Source of the DNA: Clostridiaceae bacterium
GTDB lineage: Bacteria; Bacillota; Clostridia; Lachnospirales; Lachnospiraceae
DNA: 64,000 nucleotides
Assembly (NCBI GenBank): GCA_902363735.1
Contig: CABJBA010000012.1
Span: forward strand, 1 to 64,000
Reading direction: 5' to 3'
Under the pieces are notes generated by a model that saw nothing but the letters and a program-made list of their open reading frames with translations, was not told the DNA's origin and ran no database searches. The position numbers and the translations under genes were made by a program. This document shows positions 54,714 to 64,000 of the stretch, in pieces (the stretch's first letter is position 1; the number at the start of each line of letters is the position of its first letter).

Positions 54714-55073
54714 CTAATTTACGGCTCCCGGCATGTAGCCTGCCTTTTTTACGATATCTTTCAGTTCATCCCCGGACATCTGCTTTTTCATACGGATCAC
54801 TGCCTGTCTTTTATCCAGATCCACAGAGGCAAACACTCCATCCTGGCTGTTAAATGCATTTTCCACTCTGTTTTTGCACTTTCCGCAGGTCATTCCATCT
54901 ACTTCTACGATGCTTGAGTAGGGGTAATGGGAAACATCTTTATCGGTAACCTTAACCTTCTTTTCCTCACCGCCTCCGCCACCGCAGCATCCATATTTCG
55001 TCCTTCTTATAGTACTTCTCACTCCAAAAAAGCAAAGTACGGCTAAAATAATACAAATAATTGCAGTTGACAT
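54714..55073 (-). CDS. Membrane-anchored heavy-metal-associated (HMA) protein
   Basis: Protein of 119 aa: an N-terminal membrane helix (about residues 4-18), a Cys/Gly cluster (CCGGGGG at 29-35) and an HMA domain with the metal-binding GMTCGKC (C63 and C66). It probably binds copper or a similar ion at the membrane. The N-terminal half recalls FeoB-associated Cys-rich proteins. Confidence 0.85.
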   Translation of the reverse strand: MSTAIICIILAVLCFFGVRSTIRRTKYGCCGGGGGEEKKVKVTDKDVSHYPYSSIVEVDGMTCGKCKNRVENAFNSQDGVFASVDLDKRQAVIRMKKQMSGDELKDIVKKAGYMPGAVN

Positions 55074-55326
55074 TCTGTATCCTCCATTTTTGCTTATGCT
55101 TGATTTACTGGGTTTTCCCGGTTAAATCATATTATAATACAATTCCCGTAAACTTTCCTGAGTATTTTTATCAACAGCAAACAGCCATGAAGATTATCCC
55201 CAGCAATTATACTGAAGACAATATTGCCATCGGTTGTAGCACAATCTTTTCTCCTTAATATAATATAGTATACCAAGAAGGTATAATTAAACATCCTAAC
55301 TTATTAAGCAAAATGGAGGTCACATC

Positions 55327-55866
55327 ATGATGGATCAAGATATGAGAATGTGCGACTGCGATTGTGACGAGTGTCAGGATTGCACGTGTAACTGCAATTG
55401 CACATGTGAACGAAAGAAAAGATACCTAAAACCAAACAGATCAGTGTTAAAATGCGGAAGCCAGGGAGCAGTAACTCTTCCTTTAGCTACTATTGCAGGT
55501 GCTGCCTTTACTTTATCGACCGTATCCGTAGACACAAGAGGATTAAAAAACCCATGTATTAAGTTTGAATTTGCCAGCAACGTTGTAACCACCGCTGCAG
55601 TTATTACTCTTAACTTCCAGGTGTTCAAACAGTGTAAAGGCCAGCTCGTTCCTATTCCTGTAGGTCCGATCTGGACATTTTCCCGGCTTGTAGCCGTAAC
55701 GGACAGCAACACATTCTCCTTCTTCGTCTGCGACTGCGATATCTGTGACGAAGATTGCTGCACCTACAGCATCGTTGCTACGGTTGCCGGTGTTGCTACA
55801 GTTGGTGTTACTTCTATCAGCAATGCTACTCTTTCTGCAATTGTTGTAGATAACGACTGCTACTAA
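55327..55866 (+). CDS. DUF4489-family Cys-rich surface protein
   Basis: Protein of 179 aa. The head is a dense Cys cluster (MCDCDCDECQDCTCNCNCTC, residues 8-27), followed by a beta-rich DUF4489 body with IKFEFASNVVTT and FFVCDCDICDEDCCTYSIV. The function is unknown; no signal peptide is visible. GGAGG precedes the ATG. It is the first of a plus-strand cluster with a second DUF4489 gene. The 250 bases before it hold only divergent promoter DNA. Confidence 0.8.
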   Translation: MMDQDMRMCDCDCDECQDCTCNCNCTCERKKRYLKPNRSVLKCGSQGAVTLPLATIAGAAFTLSTVSVDTRGLKNPCIKFEFASNVVTTAAVITLNFQVFKQCKGQLVPIPVGPIWTFSRLVAVTDSNTFSFFVCDCDICDEDCCTYSIVATVAGVATVGVTSISNATLSAIVVDNDCY

Positions 55867-55977
55867 TTAAAACCTTTGATACAAATAGCTGCATAAACTA
55901 ACTTCTTTCATAGATAGGGTATTTGGTAAATTTACTGAATGCTCTATCTATGAGCTTTCATTTAAGGAGCTGTGGAC

Positions 55978-56556
55978 ATGAATCATTGCTTATTTGGTAT
56001 GCCTTATCCCAGGAATATCCCATATCGCAACACTTTCAACCGGAACCCCCACCCTGTTCCGTCCAGACAATGCGATCAAAAGCTAGTGGTACAAAGTCTT
56101 CCTGAAAGCCCGGAGGTAGTTTCTGACCAAAGCAAGATGATGTTAAAAGGTTCTTCTTCAGGGGGAATATTTCTACCGGAAAATACAGATAAAAATTCTA
56201 TTTACACGGTAGCTTCAATCAATCTTGATACCTCTGAATTTAAGAACTTTTCCATGCACTTTAACTTTTCCTGCAGCATTGCTGCAACAGCTGCAAGGAT
56301 GCACCTTAAATTCCAGTTATTAAAACAAGAAAAAAATCAGACCAATCCTTTTCCCGTTGGCTCTGGCTTCATTTTCACAAGAAATGAAGAAATCACTGAA
56401 ACCAACACGTTTTCATTAACAGCCTGGGACTTAGACTCAATGGCCTCTGAATGCTGCAACTACAGCATATGCATACAAGTCATGGGCTTTAACACGGTAG
56501 GCACTGTGATGATTACAAATCCCGTTGTTGCTGCATTTATCACAGAAAATGAATAG
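55978..56556 (+). CDS. DUF4489-family protein
   Basis: Protein of 192 aa with the same body pattern as the gene before (FSMHFNFSCSIAATAARMHLKFQLLKQ and ECCNYSICIQVMGFNTVG) but a Pro/Asn-rich head in place of the Cys cluster. The start at 55978 has AAGGAG 8 bases ahead; the GTG at 55972 overlaps that spacing. Confidence 0.75.
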   Translation: MNHCLFGMPYPRNIPYRNTFNRNPHPVPSRQCDQKLVVQSLPESPEVVSDQSKMMLKGSSSGGIFLPENTDKNSIYTVASINLDTSEFKNFSMHFNFSCSIAATAARMHLKFQLLKQEKNQTNPFPVGSGFIFTRNEEITETNTFSLTAWDLDSMASECCNYSICIQVMGFNTVGTVMITNPVVAAFITENE

Positions 56557-56580
56557 TGAAATTATATAAGGGGGAATCTC

Positions 56581-57315
56581 ATGACAAGTCAAAAGAATAT
56601 GGTATTTAAAAATTCTACAATGGTTATTGAGGGAAATGCCGTCAGATGGGAAAATCATATGATGAAAACCTCCGCTATTTCCCGGGTATGGATGGGGAAT
56701 GGACCAAAGGAAAATTTTCCTGTCCGTCCTTCACTCTTCCTGCTCTTCATAGCCTTATCCGGCTCCAACCCTGTCAGTATCATTGGCCTGTTGATAGTTC
56801 TTGCTTTATACCTGGCTTTCTGGTCTTACAGGCATGAGAAAAAGAAGGATACAAAGGGCATTCATTTTGAGAGTAATTCCGGAAAAATCTATACCTTTCT
56901 CTCAGATAATGATAAATTTACTCTCCAGGCTTATGAATTGATCAGCGAAAGCCTTGCAGGAGACAAAGAGGATACAAATCTTCAGTTCAACTTTTCAGGC
57001 GACGGAAAGATCATCAGCGAACTCCTTCCAAGAGAAGACACCGAAAAAATACAGGTGTTGAACGTGGTAGCAAGAGGAGCAAACGAACAAGTAATCAAGG
57101 AACTACAAAAACTAATTGTAAACTTCACCCATAAAAACGAAGCAAATAAAGAAAGCGTCGAGCTCATTGAAGAAACCATCCGGTTGTTTAATATCAATGA
57201 TCTGGAAGAAACAAAAAAAATCCTCGGCAGATTTATTGTTATGGGGCTGATCAATGATTGCAATGAATTGGGGCTTAGTGCATTGATTGACGCCATAAAG
57301 AGCAGCGTCTATTGA
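56581..57315 (+). CDS. Membrane protein with PH-like head (DUF6232-like)
   Basis: Protein of 244 aa. An N-terminal beta part, two close hydrophobic segments (about residues 50-80), a short basic loop, then a soluble helical C-terminal half (about 160-244). It resembles DUF6232 proteins; that is tentative. It follows the DUF4489 gene by 24 bases and a terminator closes the set. Confidence 0.6.
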   Translation: MTSQKNMVFKNSTMVIEGNAVRWENHMMKTSAISRVWMGNGPKENFPVRPSLFLLFIALSGSNPVSIIGLLIVLALYLAFWSYRHEKKKDTKGIHFESNSGKIYTFLSDNDKFTLQAYELISESLAGDKEDTNLQFNFSGDGKIISELLPREDTEKIQVLNVVARGANEQVIKELQKLIVNFTHKNEANKESVELIEETIRLFNINDLEETKKILGRFIVMGLINDCNELGLSALIDAIKSSVY

Positions 57316-57363
57316 TTATAACGGACAGAATACGCTGCGGGAATACAGTTCTTAAAATACCGT

Positions 57364-57406
57364 AAGGCTGCCCTGCTGATTGGACCCAGCGGAGCGGCTT
57401 TTTTCT
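57364..57406 (+). terminator. Terminator of the DUF4489 cluster
   Basis: Two-part stem AAGGCTGC/GCGGCTTT with inner CTGCTG/CAGCGG (including G-T pairs) followed by a T-run on the plus strand. Confidence 0.7.
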
Positions 57407-57577
57407 GCGAAGATTTAAGAACTACCAAGAGATTTAAGTTTCTAACAAACTTAATAGATAGCACATATCATAAACTATAAAGGATTGCAAAGAACCTTTA
57501 TATTATGATTTCCATTTTACCGCCAACCACACAGATAAGAAAATCACAATATTAAACCTTGACAGGAGGGAACTATA

Positions 57578-58432
57578 ATGAGTAATTGTAGAAATTGGGA
57601 CGACAACCGCGGTTGCGGTTGCTTCGGCCCAACAGGACCTCAAGGACCTAGAGGCTGTCCTGGGCCACAGGGACCCAGAGGCTGTGCAGGACCAACAGGA
57701 CCTCAGGGGCCAAGGGGCTTCCAGGGGCCAACAGGACCCCAGGGGCCAAGAGGCTTTATGGGACCATCAGGACCTACAGGACCTCAGGGGCCTGCTGGAC
57801 CTCAGGGGCCTGCTGGCGCTCAGGGACCTGTAGGACCCGCTGGACCTCAGGGCGTCCAGGGACCAACAGGGCCTACCGGTGCTACTGGCGCTACCGGCGC
57901 TCAGGGACCAATTGGGCCTACTGGACCTAGCGGTGCTACCGGTGCTCAGGGGCCAATTGGACCTACTGGCGCAACTGGAGCTACTGGCGCTACCGGCGCT
58001 ACCGGCGCTCAAGGGCCTACTGGACCTACCGGTGCTACTGGTGCTACCGGCGCTCAGGGACCGATTGGGCCTACCGGCGCAACTGGTGCTCAGGGACCCG
58101 TAGGACCTACCGGTGCTACTGGTGCCACCGGCGCTCAGGGACCGATTGGGCCTACCGGCGCTACTGGCGCTACCGGCGCTACTGGCGCTCAAGGACCTAC
58201 TGGACCTACCGGTGCTACTGGCGCTACCGGCGCTCAGGGACCGATTGGGCCTACTGGCGCAACTGGCGCTACCGGCGCTCAGGGACCGATTGGGCCTACT
58301 GGTGCTACCGGCGCTACCGGCGCTACTGGCGCTCAAGGACCTACTGGACCTACCGGTGCTACTGGCGCTACCGGCGCTCAGGGACCTGCCGGACCTACTG
58401 GGCCGACCTCCCCGTTGATATTAGGAAAATAA
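57578..58432 (+). CDS. Collagen-like triple-helix protein
   Basis: Protein of 284 aa: a short Cys-containing head (residues 1-16, with CGCF), then about 87 unbroken Gly-X-Y triplets, mostly GPT, GAT, GAQ and GPI, ending abruptly in SPLILGK. Collagen-like surface or spore proteins of clostridia normally have a globular C-terminal domain of 100 residues or more; it is missing here and the last 12 bases overlap the tail of the serine recombinase gene. The ribosome binding site is AGGAGGG. It is probably a truncated gene. Confidence 0.85.
   Translation: MSNCRNWDDNRGCGCFGPTGPQGPRGCPGPQGPRGCAGPTGPQGPRGFQGPTGPQGPRGFMGPSGPTGPQGPAGPQGPAGAQGPVGPAGPQGVQGPTGPTGATGATGAQGPIGPTGPSGATGAQGPIGPTGATGATGATGATGAQGPTGPTGATGATGAQGPIGPTGATGAQGPVGPTGATGATGAQGPIGPTGATGATGATGAQGPTGPTGATGATGAQGPIGPTGATGATGAQGPIGPTGATGATGATGAQGPTGPTGATGATGAQGPAGPTGPTSPLILGK
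57880..58400 (+). repeat. Tandem collagen-coding DNA repeats
   Basis: Near-identical blocks of the kind coding [15 protein letters not shown] recur at least five times with one or two triplet changes. They would allow length change by slippage or recombination and are hard to assemble correctly. Confidence 0.8.
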
Positions 58433-60085
58433 ATCTCCATACTCCGCAGCCCGCCGGTATTCATTGGAAAAATTCAGCTTAACGCTGATATTGCCATTTT
58501 CATATACCGTGATAGTATCAACAAGTTCAATCAGCACACCTCTTGTCAGTCTATCGATGTTTTCACACTTTCTGAATGCCTCCAGAAATGGACTTTCCGT
58601 ATCAATCTTATTTTCAAGCTCTGTTTTCTCTTCATATAGACCGCATATAACCTGCCTGATGGTTTCCATCTGCCTCTCATAGTCGTCTTTCATATTGCAG
58701 TAATCTCCGCGGGAAATCTCGCCATCCTTCCAGTCCTGATAAATACTTTGCTTATAGCCGGTAATTTTAGAAAACTCTTTTTCCTTTGATCCAATCAAGT
58801 CATCTAAACGTATAGACCGGCTTTTCTGAAAAGGGGAATTATCAATGCGTGAAATCATTTCAGAAAAATCCAATGCAATATAAACCTGCTGCCTGATTGC
58901 ATACAAAACGCCTTGTTCCAGATGATTGTGATGAATGGTATGCTTTGTACATGCTGTTTTCGACTGATCCTTATAGGTACGGCAATAATAATAGATCTTT
59001 CCGCCAGACTGGCTTCGAGCCATCGCCTTGCCGCAATCGGCGCAGCGCAGAAAACCGCTGAACAGGTACGGGGTTTTCTGTTTTGGCGCTGTCCGGGTAT
59101 CTTTTTTTAAGAACGCCTGTACTCTATTAAAATCTTCACGGCTGATGATCGGTTCATGAGTATTTTCTACTATGAACCATTCTTCTTCGGGAACTGCTTC
59201 CTGCACATGAATTTTATAGCTCTTAATGCGGTAACGCCCCTGGACCATATCACCTGTATAAATCCGGTTTTTCAAAATATTGCCCACACTCATTGAGCAC
59301 CAGAGAGAATTGCCACCCTGGACATTGGGATTTTTGTATTTCAGGCCCTTGTTTTTCTTATAAGCTGCTGGGCATAAAATACCACTGTCATTAAGCCTGC
59401 GGACAATGGCATTTTTACTCATTCCATCTAAAAACCAGGTAAAGATGCTCTTTACAATCTCTGACGCTTCTTCATCTATTATAAGAGCATTTTTATTTTC
59501 CGGGTTCTTCCTATAGCCATAGGCTGCAAAAGAGCCGATATGCAAACCCTTTTCCCGTTTTTTATCAAAGGTCTTGCGAACACTTTCAGACGTGCCCCTT
59601 GCATGTTCCTCATTCAAAACACCTTGAACGGGTACAGCGATATTCTGAGCATTTTGAGGTTCTTTATAAGTATCAACAGGCTGTTGGTAAAGAGAGATAA
59701 ACCTTACATTATTTCTCGGAAACCAATCTCCCAGATAGTAGCTTTGATCGCCGCTGTTACGAAAGCTCCGGGCAAGATTTTTAACAATCACGCAGTTGAC
59801 CTTACCCTTTCGGATATCAGACAACAGCCGCTGAAAATTCTCACGTTCTTCGTCTGTCGTGCCGCTGACACCGTCATCCACATATTCTCCAACTAAAACG
59901 TATTCATCTCCATCGTCCTGCTGCTCAAGAAAGTCCGTCAGGATCAGTCTTTGATTACCAATACTTTCCGATTCTTCCCTTCCCCGTTTATCTTCACGGG
60001 ATAGCCTGATATAAAACGCTGTCCTCCAGACCTTGTTTTGTGACAATGATTTCTTAATCCTTTGCCTGTCAGCCGTTCGTGCCAT
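58421..60085 (-). CDS. Large serine recombinase
   Basis: Protein of 554 aa: a resolvase catalytic domain with Ser29 in YIRLSRED and the DDGVSGT and NLARSFRN motifs, a recombinase domain (about residues 170-300), a zinc ribbon (CADC near 347 with the second pair near 365-380) and a coiled-coil C terminus. It catalyses integration, excision or inversion. With the small gene at 60131 it forms a minimal mobile unit that abuts the collagen-like gene. Confidence 0.92.
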   Translation of the reverse strand: MARTADRQRIKKSLSQNKVWRTAFYIRLSREDKRGREESESIGNQRLILTDFLEQQDDGDEYVLVGEYVDDGVSGTTDEERENFQRLLSDIRKGKVNCVIVKNLARSFRNSGDQSYYLGDWFPRNNVRFISLYQQPVDTYKEPQNAQNIAVPVQGVLNEEHARGTSESVRKTFDKKREKGLHIGSFAAYGYRKNPENKNALIIDEEASEIVKSIFTWFLDGMSKNAIVRRLNDSGILCPAAYKKNKGLKYKNPNVQGGNSLWCSMSVGNILKNRIYTGDMVQGRYRIKSYKIHVQEAVPEEEWFIVENTHEPIISREDFNRVQAFLKKDTRTAPKQKTPYLFSGFLRCADCGKAMARSQSGGKIYYYCRTYKDQSKTACTKHTIHHNHLEQGVLYAIRQQVYIALDFSEMISRIDNSPFQKSRSIRLDDLIGSKEKEFSKITGYKQSIYQDWKDGEISRGDYCNMKDDYERQMETIRQVICGLYEEKTELENKIDTESPFLEAFRKCENIDRLTRGVLIELVDTITVYENGNISVKLNFSNEYRRAAEYGDLFS

Positions 60086-60130
60086 GTCTCCTCCTTCCCA
60101 TTACACGATACCGTTAGGTCCAAGAATACT

Positions 60131-60397
60131 TCATAGGCCGCTTTTTAAGCGTATATATAGATTGGTAAGCACCTCCTGAACAGATGGCCCATTGTCATCA
60201 AATTCAAGCTTAATGCCCATATCCCCATAACGGAAGCAGAAAGGATTTTTCAATTTTTCCAAGACATAAGCCGTCCGTTTTTCCTTTGAAAGGGAATTAT
60301 CAAGTATCAGTGTGCTTATATCAGCCAGCTTTTGTGCATCAATTACTCCTATATTGACGCTCATAAACTCATCCACCATTTGGGGCGTAATCATCAT
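60131..60397 (-). CDS. Small protein paired with the serine recombinase
   Basis: Protein of 88 aa, helical at first, ending FRYGDMGIKLEFDDNGPSVQEVLTNLYIRL. Such small genes often precede large serine recombinases in clostridial elements; the role is unknown. The exact start among three ATGs in a row (60394, 60397, 60400) is uncertain; AGGAGG fits the later two. Confidence 0.7.
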   Translation of the reverse strand: MMITPQMVDEFMSVNIGVIDAQKLADISTLILDNSLSKEKRTAYVLEKLKNPFCFRYGDMGIKLEFDDNGPSVQEVLTNLYIRLKSGL

Positions 60398-60477
60398 CAT
60401 GCACCTCCTGTTTTGCATGATTCAATATATGCATTTCCTCCTTTGTCCTATGAGGAAGCGCAAAAAGCCCAATTATT

Positions 60478-61341
60478 TTAAAACAAGGATAATTGCTGGT
60501 CTTTTGATTCAAATCCATGTAAATAGGCAAATACATCATCAGGTTTCCAGAGGATGCCATGCTGCTCACATATTTCTTTAAAGACAGCCATTAAATGATG
60601 ATGATTCGGACTGTTGCACACATAAGAGTTTCCAAAGGCCTGAATATATTTTTGCTTTATGCCGGGAAAAAAACGGTCAATCTGGGCATAAAAATATTCC
60701 CTGTTCCCTTCCCGCAAAGTCATACCAAAGCCAAAGCACAAAATTCCCCGAACCTTTGCCTGGATACAGTAGTCCAGGATGCCCCGGAGATTTTCCTCTG
60801 TGTCATTGACAAAAGGCAGAATCGGACTGAGCCATACAACAGTCGGTATCCCGTGATTTCTCATAACCTCTAAAACATGAAACCGTTCCAATGTCGTCGA
60901 TACATTTGGCTCCACTTTTCGGCACAGACTTTCATCAAAGGTGGTTAATGTGATCTGTACAACGCATTTTGTCTGCTCATTTATGGCTTTCAGCAGATCC
61001 AGGTCTCTGAGAATACGGGAGGATTTTGTTTGGATGGCAAGACCAAATCCGTACCTCTCAATAAGGGCAATGCACTGCCTAGTCATTTGCAATTCTTCTT
61101 CTATATGGATATAAGGATCACACATGGCTCCTGTACCTACCATACAGGGCTTTCTTTTCCTGCGCAGTTGATTTTCCAGAATCATAGGGGCGTTTCGCTT
61201 AATCTCTATATCCTCAAAATCATGGTTGATCTGATAACAGAAGCTTCGACTGTCACAATAAATACAGCCATGAGAACATCCCCTATATAAATTCATGCCG
61301 TTCTGCGGCGAAAGTATAGTTTTATAATCAGAATAGTGCAT
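60478..61341 (-). CDS. Radical SAM protein (spore photoproduct lyase-like, Rv2578c type)
   Basis: Protein of 287 aa with the iron-sulfur motif CSHGCIYC (C22, C26, C29). It has the pattern of the SPL-related radical SAM group (GTGAMCDPY, TKSSRILRDLDLL, VQITLTTFDE). The substrate is unknown. The start at 61341 has AGAGG 8 bases ahead; the open frame runs 69 codons further into the AraC gene without support. Confidence 0.88.
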   Translation of the reverse strand: MHYSDYKTILSPQNGMNLYRGCSHGCIYCDSRSFCYQINHDFEDIEIKRNAPMILENQLRRKRKPCMVGTGAMCDPYIHIEEELQMTRQCIALIERYGFGLAIQTKSSRILRDLDLLKAINEQTKCVVQITLTTFDESLCRKVEPNVSTTLERFHVLEVMRNHGIPTVVWLSPILPFVNDTEENLRGILDYCIQAKVRGILCFGFGMTLREGNREYFYAQIDRFFPGIKQKYIQAFGNSYVCNSPNHHHLMAVFKEICEQHGILWKPDDVFAYLHGFESKDQQLSLF

Positions 61342-61418
61342 ACACATTAACCTCTTTTCTTTCAAGGTATTATAGCACAGTAACATAATTGGTAAAACAT
61401 AATAGATCACTTTTACAT

Positions 61419-62222
61419 CTATTTTCTGTCTGATATGTGTTTTCTCTGTATCTGGCTGGGGGCATATCCGGTACGCTTTTTGAATAAACGGCTGAAATGA
61501 AGGGGGTCCGTATATCCAACTGCATCCGCGGCTTTCGTCACTGTGCACCCCTGGTCACGCAAAAGCTTGGCAGCCATATTAATCCGGTAATCAATGAGAA
61601 AATCAATGGGTCTGCATTGGGTGTACTTGTAAAAAAGATAGGACAGCTGAGATTTGCTTTTTCCGATATGACTTGCCAAGTCCTCCATTGTCAGCGGACT
61701 CCTGTAATTATTTTCAATATAGTCCAGTAGTTCTTTTACGATAAGGTAATCTTTCGAAGAATGATCCTTTTCATCGTCAAAGAAAATATTCTGAAAAACC
61801 TGGCGTGACAGTAATTGCTTTTGCAGGATGGAATGAATGTCCGCATGGTCATTGGCACCAACCAGATTCTGCAAAGCAGGTGAAACAGCGGGCAGATCAA
61901 TAGGCATAGAAAACAGCAAATTACTGCTTATCTGATGGTAATATAAATTGATATGAGTAAACGGATTTTCACCTAGAACACGAAACGTAAGCTGACACTC
62001 CGGGCAGCCATGAACCATAGTTCCCGGCTTTGCAAGAAAACATTCATTATCAAATCTTATCTCCGCTTCTCCCTCTAGAGGAAAAATAAAAGCTCCGTGT
62101 ATGGTTTGATAGGAGGTGGGCTTGTCTGACGGATACTTCACAAATTGTATTACATTATTTACCCGAAACGGAGAAAGCCGGTAAGCCTGTTTCAATATAT
62201 TCAGAGCTATCTGAGCATCCAT
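61419..62222 (-). CDS. AraC-family transcription regulator
   Basis: Protein of 267 aa with an N-terminal cupin-like sensor part (about residues 15-120) and a C-terminal double helix-turn-helix (MEDLASHIGKSKSQLSYLFYKYTQCRPIDFL and VTKAADAVGYTDPLHFSRLFKKRTGYAPSQ). The start at 62222 has AAAGGA about 10 bases ahead. It lies downstream of a siderophore esterase and binding protein, so it probably controls iron uptake genes. Confidence 0.88.
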   Translation of the reverse strand: MDAQIALNILKQAYRLSPFRVNNVIQFVKYPSDKPTSYQTIHGAFIFPLEGEAEIRFDNECFLAKPGTMVHGCPECQLTFRVLGENPFTHINLYYHQISSNLLFSMPIDLPAVSPALQNLVGANDHADIHSILQKQLLSRQVFQNIFFDDEKDHSSKDYLIVKELLDYIENNYRSPLTMEDLASHIGKSKSQLSYLFYKYTQCRPIDFLIDYRINMAAKLLRDQGCTVTKAADAVGYTDPLHFSRLFKKRTGYAPSQIQRKHISDRK

Positions 62223-62331
62223 TTTATCCATCCTTTCTTTTAATACAGCAACAGGGAAACCACCGCATCGAAGCTGATTTCTCACTTGCGGTGTTTTCCC
62301 AAATAATGTTAAATCCGTATGTTTGTGCCTG

Positions 62332-63057
62332 TTATAAGAACTGCTTATCCAGGTAAGTCAATGCCTCCCATAACTTCAGAGATATGTTATCATGATGACC
62401 GTATGAATTCCATTGTATTTCTACATTGCCCTGAGGCAAATGGCCTGTAAGCGCTTTATAAGTATCTTTTGTTGCCTGTGCGGCATTTTTTTTAATATCA
62501 TGAGCGTCTTTTCCTTCATCTTCCCCTGAAGAAATGAATATAGAAGCCTTTCTATTAACCAGAGTACTATTTTCCAAAAACCCTGTCCAGCCCTCATACC
62601 AGAAAGAGCCTGAAATAGAAACGATGTGATCAAAAATCTCTGTCTTAAACAAAGAATATATCCCAACCAGGCCGCTGAGGGAATGTCCCATTAATGCGGT
62701 TTTACCAGGGGAATCCACATTGCCAAACAGCTCCTTGTTAACAGCTGGAATCAAAGTTTTTTCCAAATACTCCAGATACTCCCCTCCCCTGCCCCCAAAA
62801 TCGGCAAAACGCTCATGAAGTGCTTTAGCATGCCAGGGTGTGTAGTCGTCCAGACGATTTCCGGATGGTATACCCACCAAAAGAAAACCATATGATTTCT
62901 TTTCTTCCGGAATTTTTTTCAGTTCCTTAAACAAAATATCAGCATCCAGTGCATACACAACCGGACAACTGCCCATTTCCGGAGAAAAACCGGTTGGAGC
63001 CAATAGTTGTAACTCTCTCCCTGCTGCATAAATTGTCTGCATTTGTTCCACCTTCAT
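62332..63057 (-). CDS. Siderophore esterase-like alpha/beta hydrolase (Fes/BesA type)
   Basis: Protein of 241 aa with the nucleophile motif GHSLSG (S126) and a C-terminal YGHHDN that supplies the catalytic His. The family releases iron by cutting imported ferric siderophores. The start codon overlaps the stop of the binding protein gene, so both are coupled. Confidence 0.85.
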   Translation of the reverse strand: MKVEQMQTIYAAGRELQLLAPTGFSPEMGSCPVVYALDADILFKELKKIPEEKKSYGFLLVGIPSGNRLDDYTPWHAKALHERFADFGGRGGEYLEYLEKTLIPAVNKELFGNVDSPGKTALMGHSLSGLVGIYSLFKTEIFDHIVSISGSFWYEGWTGFLENSTLVNRKASIFISSGEDEGKDAHDIKKNAAQATKDTYKALTGHLPQGNVEIQWNSYGHHDNISLKLWEALTYLDKQFL

Positions 63058-64000
63058 TAATTATACAGGAAGTCTGAAAGTTTTTCCAGAGTATCAAAGT
63101 TGCGCACACCATAGTCCATAAAAGCATCATAGGGCACTTCGATAATCTTGTTATTTGCAATAGCCGGTATGGTGGCCAGTACTTCTTCATTTTTAATATT
63201 TTCAACAGCTTCTGCATCACTTTCCACATTTCGGTCCGCAGTAATATAAATAATAACATCAGGATTTGCTTCTACAAAGTTTTCCAGAGTAAGATTGGAG
63301 CCGCCCTTGTCCATAACATTTATGCAATTCAATGCAGAAAGCATTCCACTCTGCAGCTTTGCATTTGCACCGAAAACCACAAAGGTTCCTTCTTTGTAAG
63401 TTGCCATTACCAGCACTCTCTGGGTTTTATCGCCGGCAGAGGCGGCAACCTTTTCCGAAACTGCATTCAGACGCTCTGTCAGGGTTTCTGCATATGTGTT
63501 TGCTTTATCCTGAACATCGAAAATTTCACCTAAAGCGGTTACATCATCAATAATATTCTGCATAGAAACATCAGTGCTCATATCACTTGCTTTTTGAGCG
63601 TAAACATTGATTCCTAAATCATTTAATTCTGTAATGGAGCCAAAAGTGCCCTCTGCAAAAGTAGCACTGCGTCCGATAATCACATCCGGTTCGGCTGCTG
63701 CAATCACTTCTTTGCTGATGGTCATCTTATCACCCAGAACCTCCAGAGACTCATACAGTTCCTTCCAGTCCTCACCCGGTTTATTATCAATTGCAATTGT
63801 ACCCACAATACGGTCTGACAAGCCCAGGTTATAAAGCAGTTCTATAGATGACGCATTTGCCGTAACCACTCTGTCCGGAGCTTCATTATATGTCTGACCA
63901 ACAGATATAAAATCACTGCCTTTGGTATCTGCCGTAATGGGATATCCTGTACTGGCAACGTTGATCTGAGCCTCTTTTGATGAGGCAGCTGCACTGGTTT
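63057..64000 (-). CDS. Iron-siderophore ABC transporter substrate-binding protein (5' end missing)
   Basis: The frame stays open to the window edge, so the signal peptide lies outside. The visible 314 residues have the FepB/FecB-type pattern (RVVTANASSIELLYNLGLSDRIVG, EPDVIIGRSATF, ENFVEANPDVIIYITAD). It carries ferric siderophore to a membrane permease, expected further upstream beyond 64000. Confidence 0.88.
   Translation of the reverse strand, partial: TSAAASSKEAQINVASTGYPITADTKGSDFISVGQTYNEAPDRVVTANASSIELLYNLGLSDRIVGTIAIDNKPGEDWKELYESLEVLGDKMTISKEVIAAAEPDVIIGRSATFAEGTFGSITELNDLGINVYAQKASDMSTDVSMQNIIDDVTALGEIFDVQDKANTYAETLTERLNAVSEKVAASAGDKTQRVLVMATYKEGTFVVFGANAKLQSGMLSALNCINVMDKGGSNLTLENFVEANPDVIIYITADRNVESDAEAVENIKNEEVLATIPAIANNKIIEVPYDAFMDYGVRNFDTLEKLSDFLYN

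Noticed and set aside
57767..58336. Long antisense frame within the collagen-like gene
   Set aside because: It is the reverse reading of Gly-X-Y codons, gives a Ser/Arg/Ala-rich low-complexity product and has no ribosome binding site.
57880..58400. Regular repeats suggesting a CRISPR array
   Set aside because: The units are multiples of 9 bases, stay in frame and code Gly-X-Y; there are no unique spacers and no cas genes.
58421..60397. The serine recombinase as the integrase of the large ICE
   Set aside because: It is separated from the ICE by over 10 kb of ordinary chromosomal genes and forms its own small unit at the collagen-like gene.

Overview
The window is low-GC Firmicutes DNA, most likely from a gut clostridium of the Lachnospiraceae type. 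This is inferred from the families present (Maff2, CD1108-type C40 peptidase, PcfB, DUF5688, DUF4489, SpoVG, PcrA, RlmD) and from AGGAGG-type ribosome binding sites. No rRNA, tRNA or CRISPR array was recognised.

Positions 1 to about 47,600 are the interior and one end of a large integrative and conjugative element (ICE), nearly all on the minus strand. In transcription order it begins beside an rlmD-type gene (47,591-48,949) with ParB, ParM and ParR-like partition genes. A regulatory leader and a compact Tad/Flp-like pilus locus follow: two pilins with identical protein, a TadA/VirB11 ATPase, a TadC-like protein, several small pseudopilin-like proteins and a large secreted repeat protein. Next come a YafY-regulated cargo block and then the transfer operon. 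That operon opens with an attenuator whose leader peptide, MTHMRLRQKVPP, resembles the macrolide-sensing ErmD leader. It continues with DUF5688, RadC/JAB, TOPRIM, a candidate oriT, MobC, relaxase, PcfB, VirD4, Maff2, VirB6-like, PrgI, VirB4 and a C40 peptidase, and then a 2,483-aa methylase/helicase. A complete tnpV gene with its own ribosome binding site is nested in another frame of that giant gene. A duplicated-SpoVG protein and a coiled-coil protein end the operon. A two-gene Hachiman defence system (hamA-hamB) lies beyond the operon terminator. The integrase end of the ICE is outside the window.

Small cargo genes (AlkD-like, GNAT, DUF1801-like) have been inserted between transfer genes at two places. 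Both inserts are bordered by the same palindromic motif, CAAATTnnAATTTG. Terminator-like hairpins stand directly before the ribosome binding sites of many transfer genes, so control by attenuation or processing seems likely.

From about 47,600 to 64,000 the sequence is chromosomal. It holds two unlike RlmD paralogues in tandem with a broken ywbE between them, PcrA, a patatin-like lipase, an HMA-domain membrane protein, a surface cluster (two DUF4489 proteins, a membrane protein and a collagen-like protein), a large serine recombinase element abutting the collagen gene, a radical SAM protein, and the end of a siderophore-iron operon (AraC regulator, esterase, substrate-binding protein) that runs off the window.
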